Shown here piece after piece: positions 17,241 through 25,471 of a stretch of 64,000 nt of DNA. The stretch spans positions 1 through 64,000 of the forward strand of contig NZ_LAQO01000037.1 in the NCBI RefSeq assembly GCF_000971975.1. Reading direction: 5' to 3'. The stretch is from Paenibacillus algorifonticola. GTDB lineage: Bacteria > Bacillota > Bacilli > Paenibacillales > Paenibacillaceae. The position numbers were made by a program, and so were the translations under genes. How positions within the stretch are numbered: the stretch's first letter is position 1; each line of letters begins with the position of its first letter. The notes below the pieces were generated by a model. That model worked only from the letters and a program-made list of their open reading frames with translations, searched no databases and was not told the DNA's origin.

Positions 17241-17654
17241 TTACAAGTTGCCGTAAACGACAATTTCATCAGCCTGCTCCAGCACCTCGCGAACCCAAGC
17301 GGTGAAAGAATGGATGAAGGCAAGCTGGTCCGGGTCTTCTACAGATAGGGCATCAAGCTCCTGCACAACCTGTTCCCAGACCGCTTTCGGAATCGGGTTA
17401 TCCCAGCAGGGGTCGAAAGCTGCATAAACCTCACCTGTGCGTATATCGGCAAGCGGGTATTTTTGCTGAATATATGGCAGCATATCGCTGAAATCTTCAT
17501 CATAAATAAAAATTCGATTATTTCCTGCAGCTGCATCCTCATAACGGATGGGGCTAAAGGAATAGCCGATGCCATTTTTAGGCCCTATGTAACGATATTT
17601 CATGGTGCGGATCGTTTCCGCCTTCTTATTGCTCATGGCTCCTTCGGCCCCCAT
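17241..17654 (-). CDS. protein of unknown function
   Basis: About 137 residues, acidic and soluble. Segments such as YRYIGPKNGIGYSFSPIRYE and ADIRTGEVYAAFDPCWDNPI, then FIHSFTAWVREVLEQADEIV, are conserved-looking but not recognised. The start is uncertain: ATG 17654 has only a weak GGAT before it, while ATG 17636 has AAGGAG only 3 nt away. It ends just left of the lipoprotein gene on the same strand (26 bp gap), so the two probably form one transcript. Confidence 0.6.
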   Translation of the reverse strand: MGAEGAMSNKKAETIRTMKYRYIGPKNGIGYSFSPIRYEDAAAGNNRIFIYDEDFSDMLPYIQQKYPLADIRTGEVYAAFDPCWDNPIPKAVWEQVVQELDALSVEDPDQLAFIHSFTAWVREVLEQADEIVVYGNL

Positions 17655-17679
17655 ATCCTAGATTTTATAGATTTCCCGC

Positions 17680-18309
17680 TTATTTGCCGCTCATTTCATT
17701 TAAAGCATCCGGATAAATAATCGTGTCAAAAATAGTTCCCGTACTCTCATCCTGAATGTTAATGGTGACCTTGAGCTCTTCGGTAGATACGCCAGCAAGT
17801 GCTTGATAGGACATAGCCGCTGCTCCAATACCTAAATTCGCCATAGCATCGAAGCTGCTTTCGTAAGCTTTTTGATCCACAATGAAGGTGAACTCTGAGA
17901 AAGCTTTGTTATGCTCGACATCCTTAATAGATGCGAAATCGTTTCCGCTTTTTAGATCCTCTACCGTTTGCAGCATGCCTTCTTCCGCCTTCTTCATTAA
18001 TTCCTTATGAGCGGCTTTCGACATTTTATAAGTGACGGAACCGTCCGCATTTTTAGTGATTTCGTCAATGCCACTCTTTTTCGCATCAGCCGTTATACTG
18101 TCCATATCCTGGTCTTTGAACATGGAAGCGGGCAGCGTAATTTCGGTTTGAAGCAGCCCTTTATCGACCTCGATGGATTTTGTTTGCTGGTTTGTGTCCG
18201 CGACTTCCGCAGCTTCAGCTTGTTGATTAGTTGTAGATGCTTGGGAACATCCGGCAAGTGATAAACACACGATTAGTGCAGTAGCTCCCCAAAGGTTTAT
18301 TTTCTTCAA
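17680..18309 (-). CDS. lipoprotein of unknown function
   Basis: About 209 residues with a lipoprotein signal (MKKINLWGATALIVCLSLAG then Cys). A TTG start at 18309 is chosen because GTGGGGGT lies 6-7 nt upstream; the longer GTG-initiated frame would overlap that ribosome site. The mature part has a Gln/Thr-rich linker and a helical domain (SKAAHKELMKKAEEGMLQTV) ending in a beta region with VTINIQDESTGTIFDTIIYP. It is membrane-anchored outside the cell. No domain name can be given. Confidence 0.75.
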   Translation of the reverse strand: MKKINLWGATALIVCLSLAGCSQASTTNQQAEAAEVADTNQQTKSIEVDKGLLQTEITLPASMFKDQDMDSITADAKKSGIDEITKNADGSVTYKMSKAAHKELMKKAEEGMLQTVEDLKSGNDFASIKDVEHNKAFSEFTFIVDQKAYESSFDAMANLGIGAAAMSYQALAGVSTEELKVTINIQDESTGTIFDTIIYPDALNEMSGK

Positions 18310-18423
18310 AAAAGGTACCCCCACTTTTACTTGATTATTGTAAATCCTTGGTATTATACCACGAAGCTGAAGTAGAGAAGAGTACTAATAGATTTACGCG
18401 AGCTGTGTTAAGCGTATGCAAGG

Positions 18424-19191
18424 CTAGAAAGCAATAACCTCACCATCCTCAGGAATAATAGCGGCATTTTCCAAACTTCGCTCTTTCAGGAATGTTCTAA
18501 GCTGTTGACGCTTGAGTGTGCAATGGCTAATGGCATCCATATGGACAGCGACGATCCTCGTAGCAGGCGAAACCTCCCTAATACGAAGGATATCCTCCGC
18601 CGTCATCGTAATAATCGTCCCAAATAGCAGCTGTGCGCGTGCGGTATGCAAAATCGCAATGTCCGGCTGGTTCTCCCTAAATGTCTCTTCAATCGCTGGC
18701 GCATAGACGCAATCACTGACCAAATAAATAGAACCATCCGCTGCTGTGCTTAGGATGAACCCGGATACAGGGCCGAGCAGCTTGGTGAAAATACCTTGGG
18801 CATGCTGCCCTTTAATTCGTTTCAGCTGAATGCCGCACCATTCAAACGAGTTTTGAATGGCTTGTACGTTGAGGAAGCCGGCAGCTCGTAAGAAAGCCTG
18901 ATCTTCAGGCTGGCAAAAGACGGGGGTACGCTTGTTTAGCACCGAGATCGCTTTTTTATCCATATGATCAAAATGTCGATGGGTTAGCAGTATCGCATCC
19001 ATGTCCTCAAAAAATGGAAGGGGAACAGGCAGCGGGGTTAGCGGATTTCTGCGAAATGTCCGTGTGAAAGGAACAGGCGGAAGCTCGCCAACGTCGCTTA
19101 ACATCGGATCAATAAGTATTTTTTTACCGTTTATCGTGATGACCAATGTGGCGTGGCGAATATGTTGGATTGAAATTGTGATAAGAAGCAC
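18424..19191 (-). CDS. MBL-fold metallohydrolase (UlaG/YtkL-like)
   Basis: About 250 residues. The metallo-beta-lactamase signature LLTHRHFDHMDKKA (H-x-H-x-D-H) is present with downstream metal ligands (GPVSGFILSTAADGSIYLVSDC and VAVHMDAISHC). IQHIRHATLVITINGKKILIDPM is the typical first hairpin of the UlaG-like group of hydrolases. The start is odd: the frame opens with a GTG that lies within GGAGGTG, the likely ribosome site itself, and the only well-spaced codons downstream are ATC or ATT. A TetR operator lies just upstream and its twin lies before the divergent tetR gene, so the gene is probably repressed by that TetR. Substrate unknown. Confidence 0.85.
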   Translation of the reverse strand: MLLITISIQHIRHATLVITINGKKILIDPMLSDVGELPPVPFTRTFRRNPLTPLPVPLPFFEDMDAILLTHRHFDHMDKKAISVLNKRTPVFCQPEDQAFLRAAGFLNVQAIQNSFEWCGIQLKRIKGQHAQGIFTKLLGPVSGFILSTAADGSIYLVSDCVYAPAIEETFRENQPDIAILHTARAQLLFGTIITMTAEDILRIREVSPATRIVAVHMDAISHCTLKRQQLRTFLKERSLENAAIIPEDGEVIAF

Positions 19192-19199
19192 CTCCGTTT

Positions 19200-19214
19200 A
19201 GTACCGATCGGTCT
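19200..19214. promoter_or_regulatory. TetR operator next to the MBL gene
   Basis: AGTACCGATCGGTCT contains the palindrome ACCGATCGGT. Its reverse complement matches the second site at 19325-19339 in 14 of 15 positions. It lies immediately upstream of the ribosome site of the MBL gene. Confidence 0.75.
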
Positions 19215-19324
19215 GTTTTTAAATTAACATACTTTTGGAGCGCCATCAAGCTTCTATTCTCCTAGCGTTATGGGGCGAATTTTCCTCTAACAAGTTGAAC
19301 ACGACAGAAGAGTGTGCTATTTTA

Positions 19325-19339
19325 AGACCAATCGGTACT
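19325..19339. promoter_or_regulatory. TetR operator next to tetR
   Basis: AGACCAATCGGTACT is the inverted twin of the site at 19200-19214 (14 of 15 positions). It lies 22 bp before the TetR start codon, consistent with autorepression. Confidence 0.75.
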
Positions 19340-19360
19340 TTTTTGAAAAGGGGGCTGGAT

Positions 19361-19954
19361 ATGCGCAAGGGACAAATGACGAAAGAACATATTATACGCC
19401 AGTCGGCTGGTTTATTTAATACGAAGGGGTATATGGGCACGTCGTTGTCGGAGATTATGGAGCGCTGTAATGTCCGCAAGGGCGGTATCTATAACCATTT
19501 TGAAAACAAGGATGAAATAGCGCTGGCTGCTTTTGATTATTCCTTTATGCAATTAAAGAGTCTGTTAATGGATGCCATCTCAAAAAAAGCTTCCCCCACA
19601 GATCAAATGCTTGAAATATGCAATGTGTATGTAACGTTGATTGAACAGGATGCTTGTGAGGGCGGATGCCCGATTTTGAATACGGCGGTGGAAAGTGACG
19701 ACGGTCACCCGCTGCTCAAGCAAAAGGCGCAGCTTGCAATGAAAGAGCTGATTTCGGAGCTGGGGAATATCGTTAAGGAAGGTATGGCTAGACATGAATT
19801 TCGCAGCGATCTGGATGTGGAAACAGCATGCAGTGTAGTCATCGCTCTAATTGAAGGCGGGGTCATGATGAGCAAATTATTTGATGACACGAAATATATT
19901 CGGCATTGTACGGAGCAAGCGAAGGCCTATATAAAGGAGCAAATGGTTGCTTAA
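19361..19954 (+). CDS. TetR/AcrR-family repressor
   Basis: 197 residues: N-terminal TetR helix-turn-helix at about 8-55 (IRQSAGLFNTKGYMGTSLSE, CNVRKGGIYNHFENKDEIAL) and a C-terminal ligand domain with the motif CEGGCPILNTAVESDD, shared by the AcuR/YxaF-like branch where the cysteines may sense electrophiles. ATG 19361 follows a GGGGGC ribosome site. It is divergent from the MBL gene, and inverted operator copies lie before both genes, so it probably controls both. The effector is not known. Confidence 0.9.
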   Translation: MRKGQMTKEHIIRQSAGLFNTKGYMGTSLSEIMERCNVRKGGIYNHFENKDEIALAAFDYSFMQLKSLLMDAISKKASPTDQMLEICNVYVTLIEQDACEGGCPILNTAVESDDGHPLLKQKAQLAMKELISELGNIVKEGMARHEFRSDLDVETACSVVIALIEGGVMMSKLFDDTKYIRHCTEQAKAYIKEQMVA

Positions 19955-20029
19955 CCTTCCTGCTTAATTTCCCTGCCCTGTGAAGGCTGATCGCCACGAA
20001 TTAAATAGGATATTATTTTTCAAAAAAAT

Positions 20030-20069
20030 AGCCAATGCCGCGATAGAGCGCGAGCATTGGCTTTTGTTT
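20030..20069. terminator. bidirectional terminator
   Basis: AGCCAATGC pairs with GCATTGGCT; T-rich on the right and A-rich on the left, so it can end both the tetR transcript and the opposing secreted-protein gene. Confidence 0.85.
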
Positions 20070-20104
20070 CATTATGCATTTATTATGCTTTTATCGTCTA
20101 ATGT

Positions 20105-21451
20105 TTAATGAGGTTGATAAATCTGATAAGCAAAGTGGTAAAGCGTATTTTCATTAGAAGTCAAAACCGCATTATTGGAGCTGAACTGGATTGGAATAAT
20201 ATCAAAGTAGTGGTAGGAAACCCAATTATCATAGCCATAAAGTCCAACACCAGGCTGGATGCTGGAGATGGAGGCGGTGAATCCTCCGCTGGAATTAGTA
20301 GTGGTAGTGGCCGAATAAACCAGATTATTTAGAACCGTTCTGATGCTCACTGTAATAGGGACATTAGCCGCTGCAGCTCCGCTTGAATCCCTAGCTGATC
20401 CCGTCACCGTTATATAGTTTTGGATGCGATACTTATTCCCATATCCATAGGTCATATAACCTGAAACGTTAGGATCGGAGGTGATGCTTGATACCGTGAC
20501 AGCCGCAGCCGCATTGCTCACGCTGAAGGTGTAAGGCTGCGAAGCATTGAACGAAGATGTGCTTAATACTCTAAAATAATAAGTGCCGGCACTCATATTG
20601 TACGTACCGCTTGTATTTTGGTTAATGGTGGCCAGCTGATTTAAGTTCTGGTTGTAAATGTTAACCTGATAGGTCGTGCTAGCTGCTGGATTGTTAAAAG
20701 ATATCGTATACTGCTTAGCTGTGCTGACCGTGAATTTGATCCAGTCCTCGTCAAAGGCGTTGTCGATGGTCTGGCTAACGGTAAAGGCGCTTGTTTTTGC
20801 CTTGGCATACACATAGTTGTCATCAGGCTCGGCGCTGTCATAAACAGAGGATTGAACGACTGTAAAATAGAACGGATTGCTTGCATCAAAGCCTGCCACC
20901 GTATTTACGGCCAAATAATAGATGCCCGCTGGAGCGATCCGGCTTACCTGCTCGTCCATTTGCGGACCATAAACCGAATAATATTCCTCTACCAATTGCA
21001 AGGTATCTAAATCTAAGCGGAATAAGTGCAAATCATAATCGACGGATGCGGATTGCACCGTTTGTAAAAAAGCAGTCAGCTTGGTAGGAGTGGTCGTTTG
21101 AAAGTTAAACCACTTTTGCCCGCCAGCTTGGTCAATATAATCAAAATACACTTGGCCTGTATTGATCGTATAGGCGTTGCCAGGGTCGGTATTGTATACA
21201 GCTTGAGTGACGGAGTCGAGGGAGCGCTGCTGTAGGCTTTGTGCAGAACTAGAGATGTCTGAAGGTGCAGGCAAGGCTGCTGTAAGATCAAGCTTGCTGC
21301 TTTCAGGAATGTCGAAGGAAGGCAATTCTGAGCTGCTGGTCGTCAAACTTACTTCGGGAATGGCTTGGGCATTCGCGCTGGGAGTGAAAGAAAATCCGCC
21401 AAATACAGCCGAGACTAGTAGAGAAACCGCCAATAAGAGTCTTCTAAACAT
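20105..21451 (-). CDS. secreted protein with PPC-like repeats
   Basis: 448 residues. A Sec signal peptide (MFRRLLLAVSLLVSAVFGGF) ends near SANAQA. The mature protein has a disordered Ser-rich stretch, then two or more beta-sandwich units resembling bacterial pre-peptidase C-terminal (PPC) domains (VYFDYIDQAGGQKWFNFQTT, APAGIYYLAVNT; DEDWIKFTVSTAKQYTISFN, MSAGTYYFRVLST), and a C-terminal Ig-like/carboxypeptidase-regulatory-like part (NVPITVSIRTVLNN). No catalytic domain is visible, so it is an extracellular, perhaps surface-bound protein. ATG follows AAAGGAGAGTTTACC. Confidence 0.8.
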   Translation of the reverse strand: MFRRLLLAVSLLVSAVFGGFSFTPSANAQAIPEVSLTTSSSELPSFDIPESSKLDLTAALPAPSDISSSAQSLQQRSLDSVTQAVYNTDPGNAYTINTGQVYFDYIDQAGGQKWFNFQTTTPTKLTAFLQTVQSASVDYDLHLFRLDLDTLQLVEEYYSVYGPQMDEQVSRIAPAGIYYLAVNTVAGFDASNPFYFTVVQSSVYDSAEPDDNYVYAKAKTSAFTVSQTIDNAFDEDWIKFTVSTAKQYTISFNNPAASTTYQVNIYNQNLNQLATINQNTSGTYNMSAGTYYFRVLSTSSFNASQPYTFSVSNAAAAVTVSSITSDPNVSGYMTYGYGNKYRIQNYITVTGSARDSSGAAAANVPITVSIRTVLNNLVYSATTTTNSSGGFTASISSIQPGVGLYGYDNWVSYHYFDIIPIQFSSNNAVLTSNENTLYHFAYQIYQPH

Positions 21452-21611
21452 GGTAAACTCTCCTTTTTATTCTAGTGTATGACGTATACAAGTATTACAT
21501 ATTTATCTATTTTTAACAATTGTATTTTTGTGAACTTTTTGTCAAAATTTATATGAAGATTGAAAGAGATTCACGAAAAATAGATTTTTAGGCAAAGCAA
21601 ATACATATAAA

Positions 21612-21653
21612 AATAGCCCCCAGATCCACAGTGTTGGTGGAGTTGGGGGCTGC
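21612..21653 (-). terminator. terminator of the 21714-22022 gene
   Basis: On the minus strand AGCCCCCAACTCC pairs with GGATCTGGGGGCT and is followed by ATTTTTA. Confidence 0.75.
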
Positions 21654-21713
21654 TTGTGCAAGTAGAAATAGATATGATATGGCTAGAGAGGAGTTGCGAC
21701 AATCGTTCGAAAG

Positions 21714-22022
21714 CTACTCGTTGACTACGTCAGCGACCAACTCGCTCGCAACCTCAATGACTTTAGGAATGACCACATCATTCGTGCCGGATACGTAAAT
21801 ATCGCCTTGATAATGCCGAAAGGGAATAGTAGCTTCTCCGCAGCTCCACATAAAGAAATCTCCCTCTATGGACATGGTGGTAGCGCCTGTTACGGTAAAT
21901 ACCGATGTATACGAAAAATCAGGCTTGGACGCAAAATATTGTTTGCATTCTTCCAAAGAAATCGTCAGCGCCGACGAGTTGTTGTTCTGCAAGGCTCTTG
22001 TAATGCGATAGCGTTTACTCAT
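21714..22022 (-). CDS. small protein of unknown function
   Basis: 102 residues. ATG 22022 is fixed by GGAGGTATTTCA upstream; a longer frame lacks a ribosome site. The sequence (MSKRYRITRALQNNNSSALT, TGATTMSIEGDFFMWSCGEA, YQGDIYVSGTNDVVIPKVIE) is soluble and beta-rich and is not recognised. It lies 38 bp after the MFS gene on the same strand and may be cotranscribed with it; a terminator follows. Confidence 0.65.
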   Translation of the reverse strand: MSKRYRITRALQNNNSSALTISLEECKQYFASKPDFSYTSVFTVTGATTMSIEGDFFMWSCGEATIPFRHYQGDIYVSGTNDVVIPKVIEVASELVADVVNE

Positions 22023-22060
22023 TGAAATACCTCCAATTTTAAGTTTGATTGACAATTTTT

Positions 22061-23257
22061 TTAGTTGGCTGTCTTGCGTTCTGACATATAGGTTGCAAGT
22101 CCCAGCGTCAGCGCTAGCCCGACAAGCACAGCACCGACCCATGGGAGTGCGTTTAAGGACAGGTGAGTGATGACCCAGCCTCCGATAAAAGCGCCGACAG
22201 CATTGCCTAGATTACCCGCGGAGTGGCTGGAGGTGGAGGCAAGGGCAGGCGCCGCTTTCGCCAGGCTCATAATCCGGACTTGCAGCCCAGGCATGACCGC
22301 GAAGGAACCGGCTCCCCAGAGAAAAATCGTTACGACGGCTGCTATCGGACTATGAATCGTAAAGGTTAAGATAGCCAAAATGACGGATATGGAAACATAT
22401 AGCCCCAAAATGGCAGGCATTAGCTTCCAATCGGCAAGCTTTCCGCCGACGATGTTGCCAAGCGTTACGCCGCAGCCGAAAAGAACTAAAATCCATGTTA
22501 CGCTGTGCTCAGCGAAGCCCGTAACCTGTGTAAGCAGAGGCGTAATATAAGTAAAGACGGCAAATAATCCGGCATTGCCCAGCGCGCAAATCAGCAGGAA
22601 GACAAGGAGCTTGGGTCTTGCAAGAGCGGCAAGCTGCTGAACGATGCTCGCTGTTTGTTCCTGCTTTATTTTTGGAATGAAGATCAGTATGCCTGCCAAG
22701 GCAATGACGCCCATGATGGCAATAGCTCCGAACGAGGCTCGCCAGCCCATATTTTGTCCGATGAAGGTGCCGAGAGGAACGCCTATAATATTCGCAATCG
22801 TCAGCCCGGCCATCATGATGGATACGGCTCCGGCCCGTTTGTTCGGCGGCACGAGGTTGGAAGCGATCACGGCTCCGACGCCAAAAAAAGTCCCATGCGT
22901 CAATGCGGTAATGACCCGTGCGCCCATCAGGACGGCATAGCTCGGGGCAAAAACCGAAATGACATTGCCGACAATAAATAAAATCATCAGCAGACATAGC
23001 AGCCGCTTTTGCGGAATTTGTTGCGTGAGCATGGTCAATATGGGGGCCCCGATTGCTACCCCAAGGGCATACATCGTTATAAGCTGTCCAGCAGCCGAGA
23101 TGCTGACATGCAAATCCGTAGCGACATTAGGCAGAAGCCCCATGATGACGAACTCCGTCATGCCGATGGCAAAAGCGCCAACCGTAAGAGAGAGAATCGA
23201 GATCGGGAACGGTTCTTTGGCGGCTCGTTTTTGGGTTAAACGTTGAGATAACTCCAT
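22061..23257 (-). CDS. MFS efflux transporter (AraJ/NepI-like DHA1 group)
   Basis: About 398 residues with 12 predicted membrane helices. Motif A appears in the loop after helix 2 region as GAPILTMLTQQIPQKRLL, and the opening LTVGAFAIGMTEFVIMGLLP with ARVITALTHGTFFGVGAVIA is typical of the AraJ/YdhP/NepI drug:H+ antiporters (sugar, nucleoside or drug export). The ATG at 23257 is used although the nearest GGAGA-like site is far; a TTG at 23287 is possible. Divergent from iron module B. The substrate cannot be named. Confidence 0.88.
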   Translation of the reverse strand: MELSQRLTQKRAAKEPFPISILSLTVGAFAIGMTEFVIMGLLPNVATDLHVSISAAGQLITMYALGVAIGAPILTMLTQQIPQKRLLCLLMILFIVGNVISVFAPSYAVLMGARVITALTHGTFFGVGAVIASNLVPPNKRAGAVSIMMAGLTIANIIGVPLGTFIGQNMGWRASFGAIAIMGVIALAGILIFIPKIKQEQTASIVQQLAALARPKLLVFLLICALGNAGLFAVFTYITPLLTQVTGFAEHSVTWILVLFGCGVTLGNIVGGKLADWKLMPAILGLYVSISVILAILTFTIHSPIAAVVTIFLWGAGSFAVMPGLQVRIMSLAKAAPALASTSSHSAGNLGNAVGAFIGGWVITHLSLNALPWVGAVLVGLALTLGLATYMSERKTAN

Positions 23258-23408
23258 GTTGTAAGTGTCAACCTTTCTGCTGTGCAAAATAAGGCGCCAA
23301 TTGTTACGCTATGTATCCAAGCGAGTAGACCTATTTCATCATTATTTAGGTTTTTGAGCGTAATATCAAGCTATTTATAAATGGTGTTAAACAAATTTAA
23401 GTTGTAGT

Positions 23409-23423
23409 TGAGAATTATTCTCG
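23409..23423 (+). promoter_or_regulatory. Fur box upstream of nested module B
   Basis: TGAGAATTATTCTCG matches TGATAATNATTATCA at 11 of 14 informative positions and contains the perfect palindrome GAGAATTATTCTC. It lies 48 bp before the start codon, so the full-length gene also appears iron-repressed. Confidence 0.7.
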
Positions 23424-23470
23424 ATAAAATAGAGAGGCATACAGATCAGGACTTTTCGGAAGGTGAAACG

Positions 23471-25441
23471 ATGGATGTAGATCAGTATGTTAAGCTTTGG
23501 AATCAGGCTTCTATAAAAATATTAGATATACGGCATCTGGTTATGCGCACCGGGGAGCAAGTGAAGGGCTACCGGCTGCCAGCCAGTGGTTTTATATATA
23601 CAGCAAGAGGCAGCGCACGGGTTGCGCTGGACGGAAATTCCTATGAGGTGAACAAGCTGCAAGTGCTGCACGGCGGCAAGGGCATAGGTTTGGATATTTC
23701 GGGTGTTGAGGACTGCTTTGAATATTATATGATTTATTATCGGGCCAGCCTCCCGCTGCCCAGAAGCAGAGAGCTTCAAGTGTTGCTGGAACAGCAGCTC
23801 CCTTTTCACATTCAATACGCCTTTGTTCCCCAGTATCCGATTACTTTATACAACTATGTTACAAGCCTTGATCAAATGTGGAGACAAGCGGACGCACTCT
23901 CAAAATTTCAAGTCAAAACCTTATTTTATCAATTCGTCCACGAGCTGTTGCGGCAGTTGGATGTACAGGGCATTCCAACGATTAAACCTAATATGGTGGC
24001 GCAAGCTATCCGTTATCTTAACGAGCGATACGCAGAGCCGATCATGGTGGATGGACTGGCAGAGCTGCTCGATTGCAGTGCAGGGCATTTATCAAGAATG
24101 TTTAAAAAAGAGACGGGAAGCAGCCTCATTGAATATTTGACACGTATTCGAATCAATAAAGCGAGAGAGCTCCTTCTGCATACCGATGCGTCTCTACAGA
24201 CGATTGCGGAAAGCGTAGGTATCCCAGACGCGATGTACTTCAATCGTATTTTCAAAAAATATGTAGGCATTTCGCCTGGACGCTTCAAAACGAACTACGT
24301 CTATTTGCCATCCGATCAGTATAATGCTACGGGCAAGTCAGAATCCTCCATTGTCAGGCGTACCTTTCGCCGTTATATTCATAATGGTGATAATCATTAT
24401 CAATATAAACAAAAAGGGGATTCACGCATACCAATGAAACCGAAACAGTCCATTACGCTACTTCTTATGCTTAGCCTTACCCTATTACTGTCAGCATGCT
24501 CTGGCACATCAAACACGACAGCTGCGAGTGGCAATGGACAGAGCAGCAATGCAGCGCAGCAAACAAATAGCGAGCAAGCAACTCAATCGCCATCTACGCA
24601 GGAAAAGGTCATTAAGCATGCATGGGGAGAAACGGTTATTAAAGGGGAGCCGAAAAATATCATTTCATTATTTCCGGCCGCTACCGATTATTTGCTAGCG
24701 CTTGGCATCGTGCCGCAGGCGGCATCAAGCAATGAAGAAGGCAGTGATCAATTTCCGACCTACCTTGCTGACCGCCTGCAAGGGCAGAAAAATCTAGGTT
24801 GGCAGGTGGAGCCGAATTTTGAGAGCATTTTAGCTTTGGAGCCAGACCTGATTATTGGTCAAGATTTTATGGGTGAAGCTTTTGCTAACTTAAATAAAAT
24901 TGCCCCTACCTTGTTCGCGGAAAAAGTGAAGGATGAGCAGGGCATCATTCGGATGAAAACCAGCCTGTTGAAGCTGGGTGACATGCTTGGAAGAACGGAG
25001 CAGGCGAACCAGGTTATTGCAGAATACGAGAAGCTGGCTGCAGAGAGCAAAGAGAAAATCAAGCAAGCGATCGGTGATGAAACGGTTATGTTTTTGCGTC
25101 TGTCCGATAAGGAAGTACGCTATTACAGCAAACGGAACTATGAAGTTCTTTATGACGATTTAGGCTTGCAAGCGCCAGCTTCTATACCGGGCCCAGCTGA
25201 ATCGATGCAGGTGATCTCGCTGGAGAAGCTGCCGTCTATTAACCCTGACCACATCTTTTTATTGTCATCCGATCCTGCAGAAACGACTGAAATGCAAAAG
25301 ACTGTAGTGTGGAAAAGCTTGAAGGCCGTTCAAAATAACCATGTCTATTTGGTAGACTACGGTTTATGGTTTCAAGGTCCCGGCGGCCCAATCGGCCAAA
25401 CGAAAATTATTGCAGAAACAGTTGAATTTCTGACCCAATAA
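23471..25441 (+). CDS. AraC regulator joined in frame to a siderophore-binding lipoprotein (module B)
   Basis: One uninterrupted frame of 656 codons. Residues 1-165 form an N-terminal sensing/dimerisation part (MDVDQYVKLWNQASIKILDI). An AraC/XylS DNA-binding domain lies at about 175-275 (DGLAELLDCSAGHLSRMFKK, TIAESVGIPDAMYFNRIFKK). A linker leads to a second, complete lipoprotein: internal start Met322, signal MKPKQSITLLLMLSLTLLLS and lipobox Cys343, low-complexity Ser/Gln linker, and a FepB/FhuD-like binding fold (about 385-656: LEPDLIIGQDF, INPDHIFLLSSD, AVQNNHVYLVDYG). The joint encodes an internal promoter, Fur box and ribosome site. The full product would have a cytoplasmic DNA-binding half and an exported ligand-binding half. 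ATG 23471 follows GGAAGGTGAAACG. A nitroreductase gene follows. Confidence 0.88.
   Translation: MDVDQYVKLWNQASIKILDIRHLVMRTGEQVKGYRLPASGFIYTARGSARVALDGNSYEVNKLQVLHGGKGIGLDISGVEDCFEYYMIYYRASLPLPRSRELQVLLEQQLPFHIQYAFVPQYPITLYNYVTSLDQMWRQADALSKFQVKTLFYQFVHELLRQLDVQGIPTIKPNMVAQAIRYLNERYAEPIMVDGLAELLDCSAGHLSRMFKKETGSSLIEYLTRIRINKARELLLHTDASLQTIAESVGIPDAMYFNRIFKKYVGISPGRFKTNYVYLPSDQYNATGKSESSIVRRTFRRYIHNGDNHYQYKQKGDSRIPMKPKQSITLLLMLSLTLLLSACSGTSNTTAASGNGQSSNAAQQTNSEQATQSPSTQEKVIKHAWGETVIKGEPKNIISLFPAATDYLLALGIVPQAASSNEEGSDQFPTYLADRLQGQKNLGWQVEPNFESILALEPDLIIGQDFMGEAFANLNKIAPTLFAEKVKDEQGIIRMKTSLLKLGDMLGRTEQANQVIAEYEKLAAESKEKIKQAIGDETVMFLRLSDKEVRYYSKRNYEVLYDDLGLQAPASIPGPAESMQVISLEKLPSINPDHIFLLSSDPAETTEMQKTVVWKSLKAVQNNHVYLVDYGLWFQGPGGPIGQTKIIAETVEFLTQ
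24351..24402 (+). promoter_or_regulatory. Fur-controlled promoter inside the module B reading frame
   Basis: TTGTCA (24351-24356), a 17-bp spacer and TATATT (24374-24379) form a good sigma-A promoter. TGATAATCATTATCA (24388-24402), an exact 7-1-7 Fur box, covers the expected start site. All of it is translated as part of the AraC-lipoprotein frame. Confidence 0.82.
24434..25441 (+). CDS. siderophore-binding lipoprotein nested in the module B frame
   Basis: Predicted independent product of the internal promoter: 335 residues from ATG 24434 (in frame, codon 322 of the longer gene). AAGGGGA lies 13 nt upstream, a rather long spacing. It has a standard lipoprotein signal with lipobox LSAC and a class III iron-siderophore binding domain including LGIVPQAASSNEEGSDQFPT, LEPDLIIGQDF and VYLVDYGLWFQGP. 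As a lipid-anchored binding protein it would deliver ferric siderophore to a permease encoded elsewhere. Confidence 0.75.
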   Translation: MKPKQSITLLLMLSLTLLLSACSGTSNTTAASGNGQSSNAAQQTNSEQATQSPSTQEKVIKHAWGETVIKGEPKNIISLFPAATDYLLALGIVPQAASSNEEGSDQFPTYLADRLQGQKNLGWQVEPNFESILALEPDLIIGQDFMGEAFANLNKIAPTLFAEKVKDEQGIIRMKTSLLKLGDMLGRTEQANQVIAEYEKLAAESKEKIKQAIGDETVMFLRLSDKEVRYYSKRNYEVLYDDLGLQAPASIPGPAESMQVISLEKLPSINPDHIFLLSSDPAETTEMQKTVVWKSLKAVQNNHVYLVDYGLWFQGPGGPIGQTKIIAETVEFLTQ

Positions 25442-25471
25442 GGGAAGGCGAGAAGAGGAGGGTGGTGCGAG

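Noticed and set aside
16860..17348. 162-codon frame read as a complete gene
   Set aside because: Only the first 58 codons resemble an AraC regulator; the rest is unrelated and overlaps the opposing gene at 17241-17654. Treated as a pseudogene fragment.
23471..25441. Possibility that the AraC-lipoprotein joint is a sequencing error or missed stop
   Set aside because: The same joint with the same codon position and promoter layout occurs in three diverged loci, two on one strand and one on the other.
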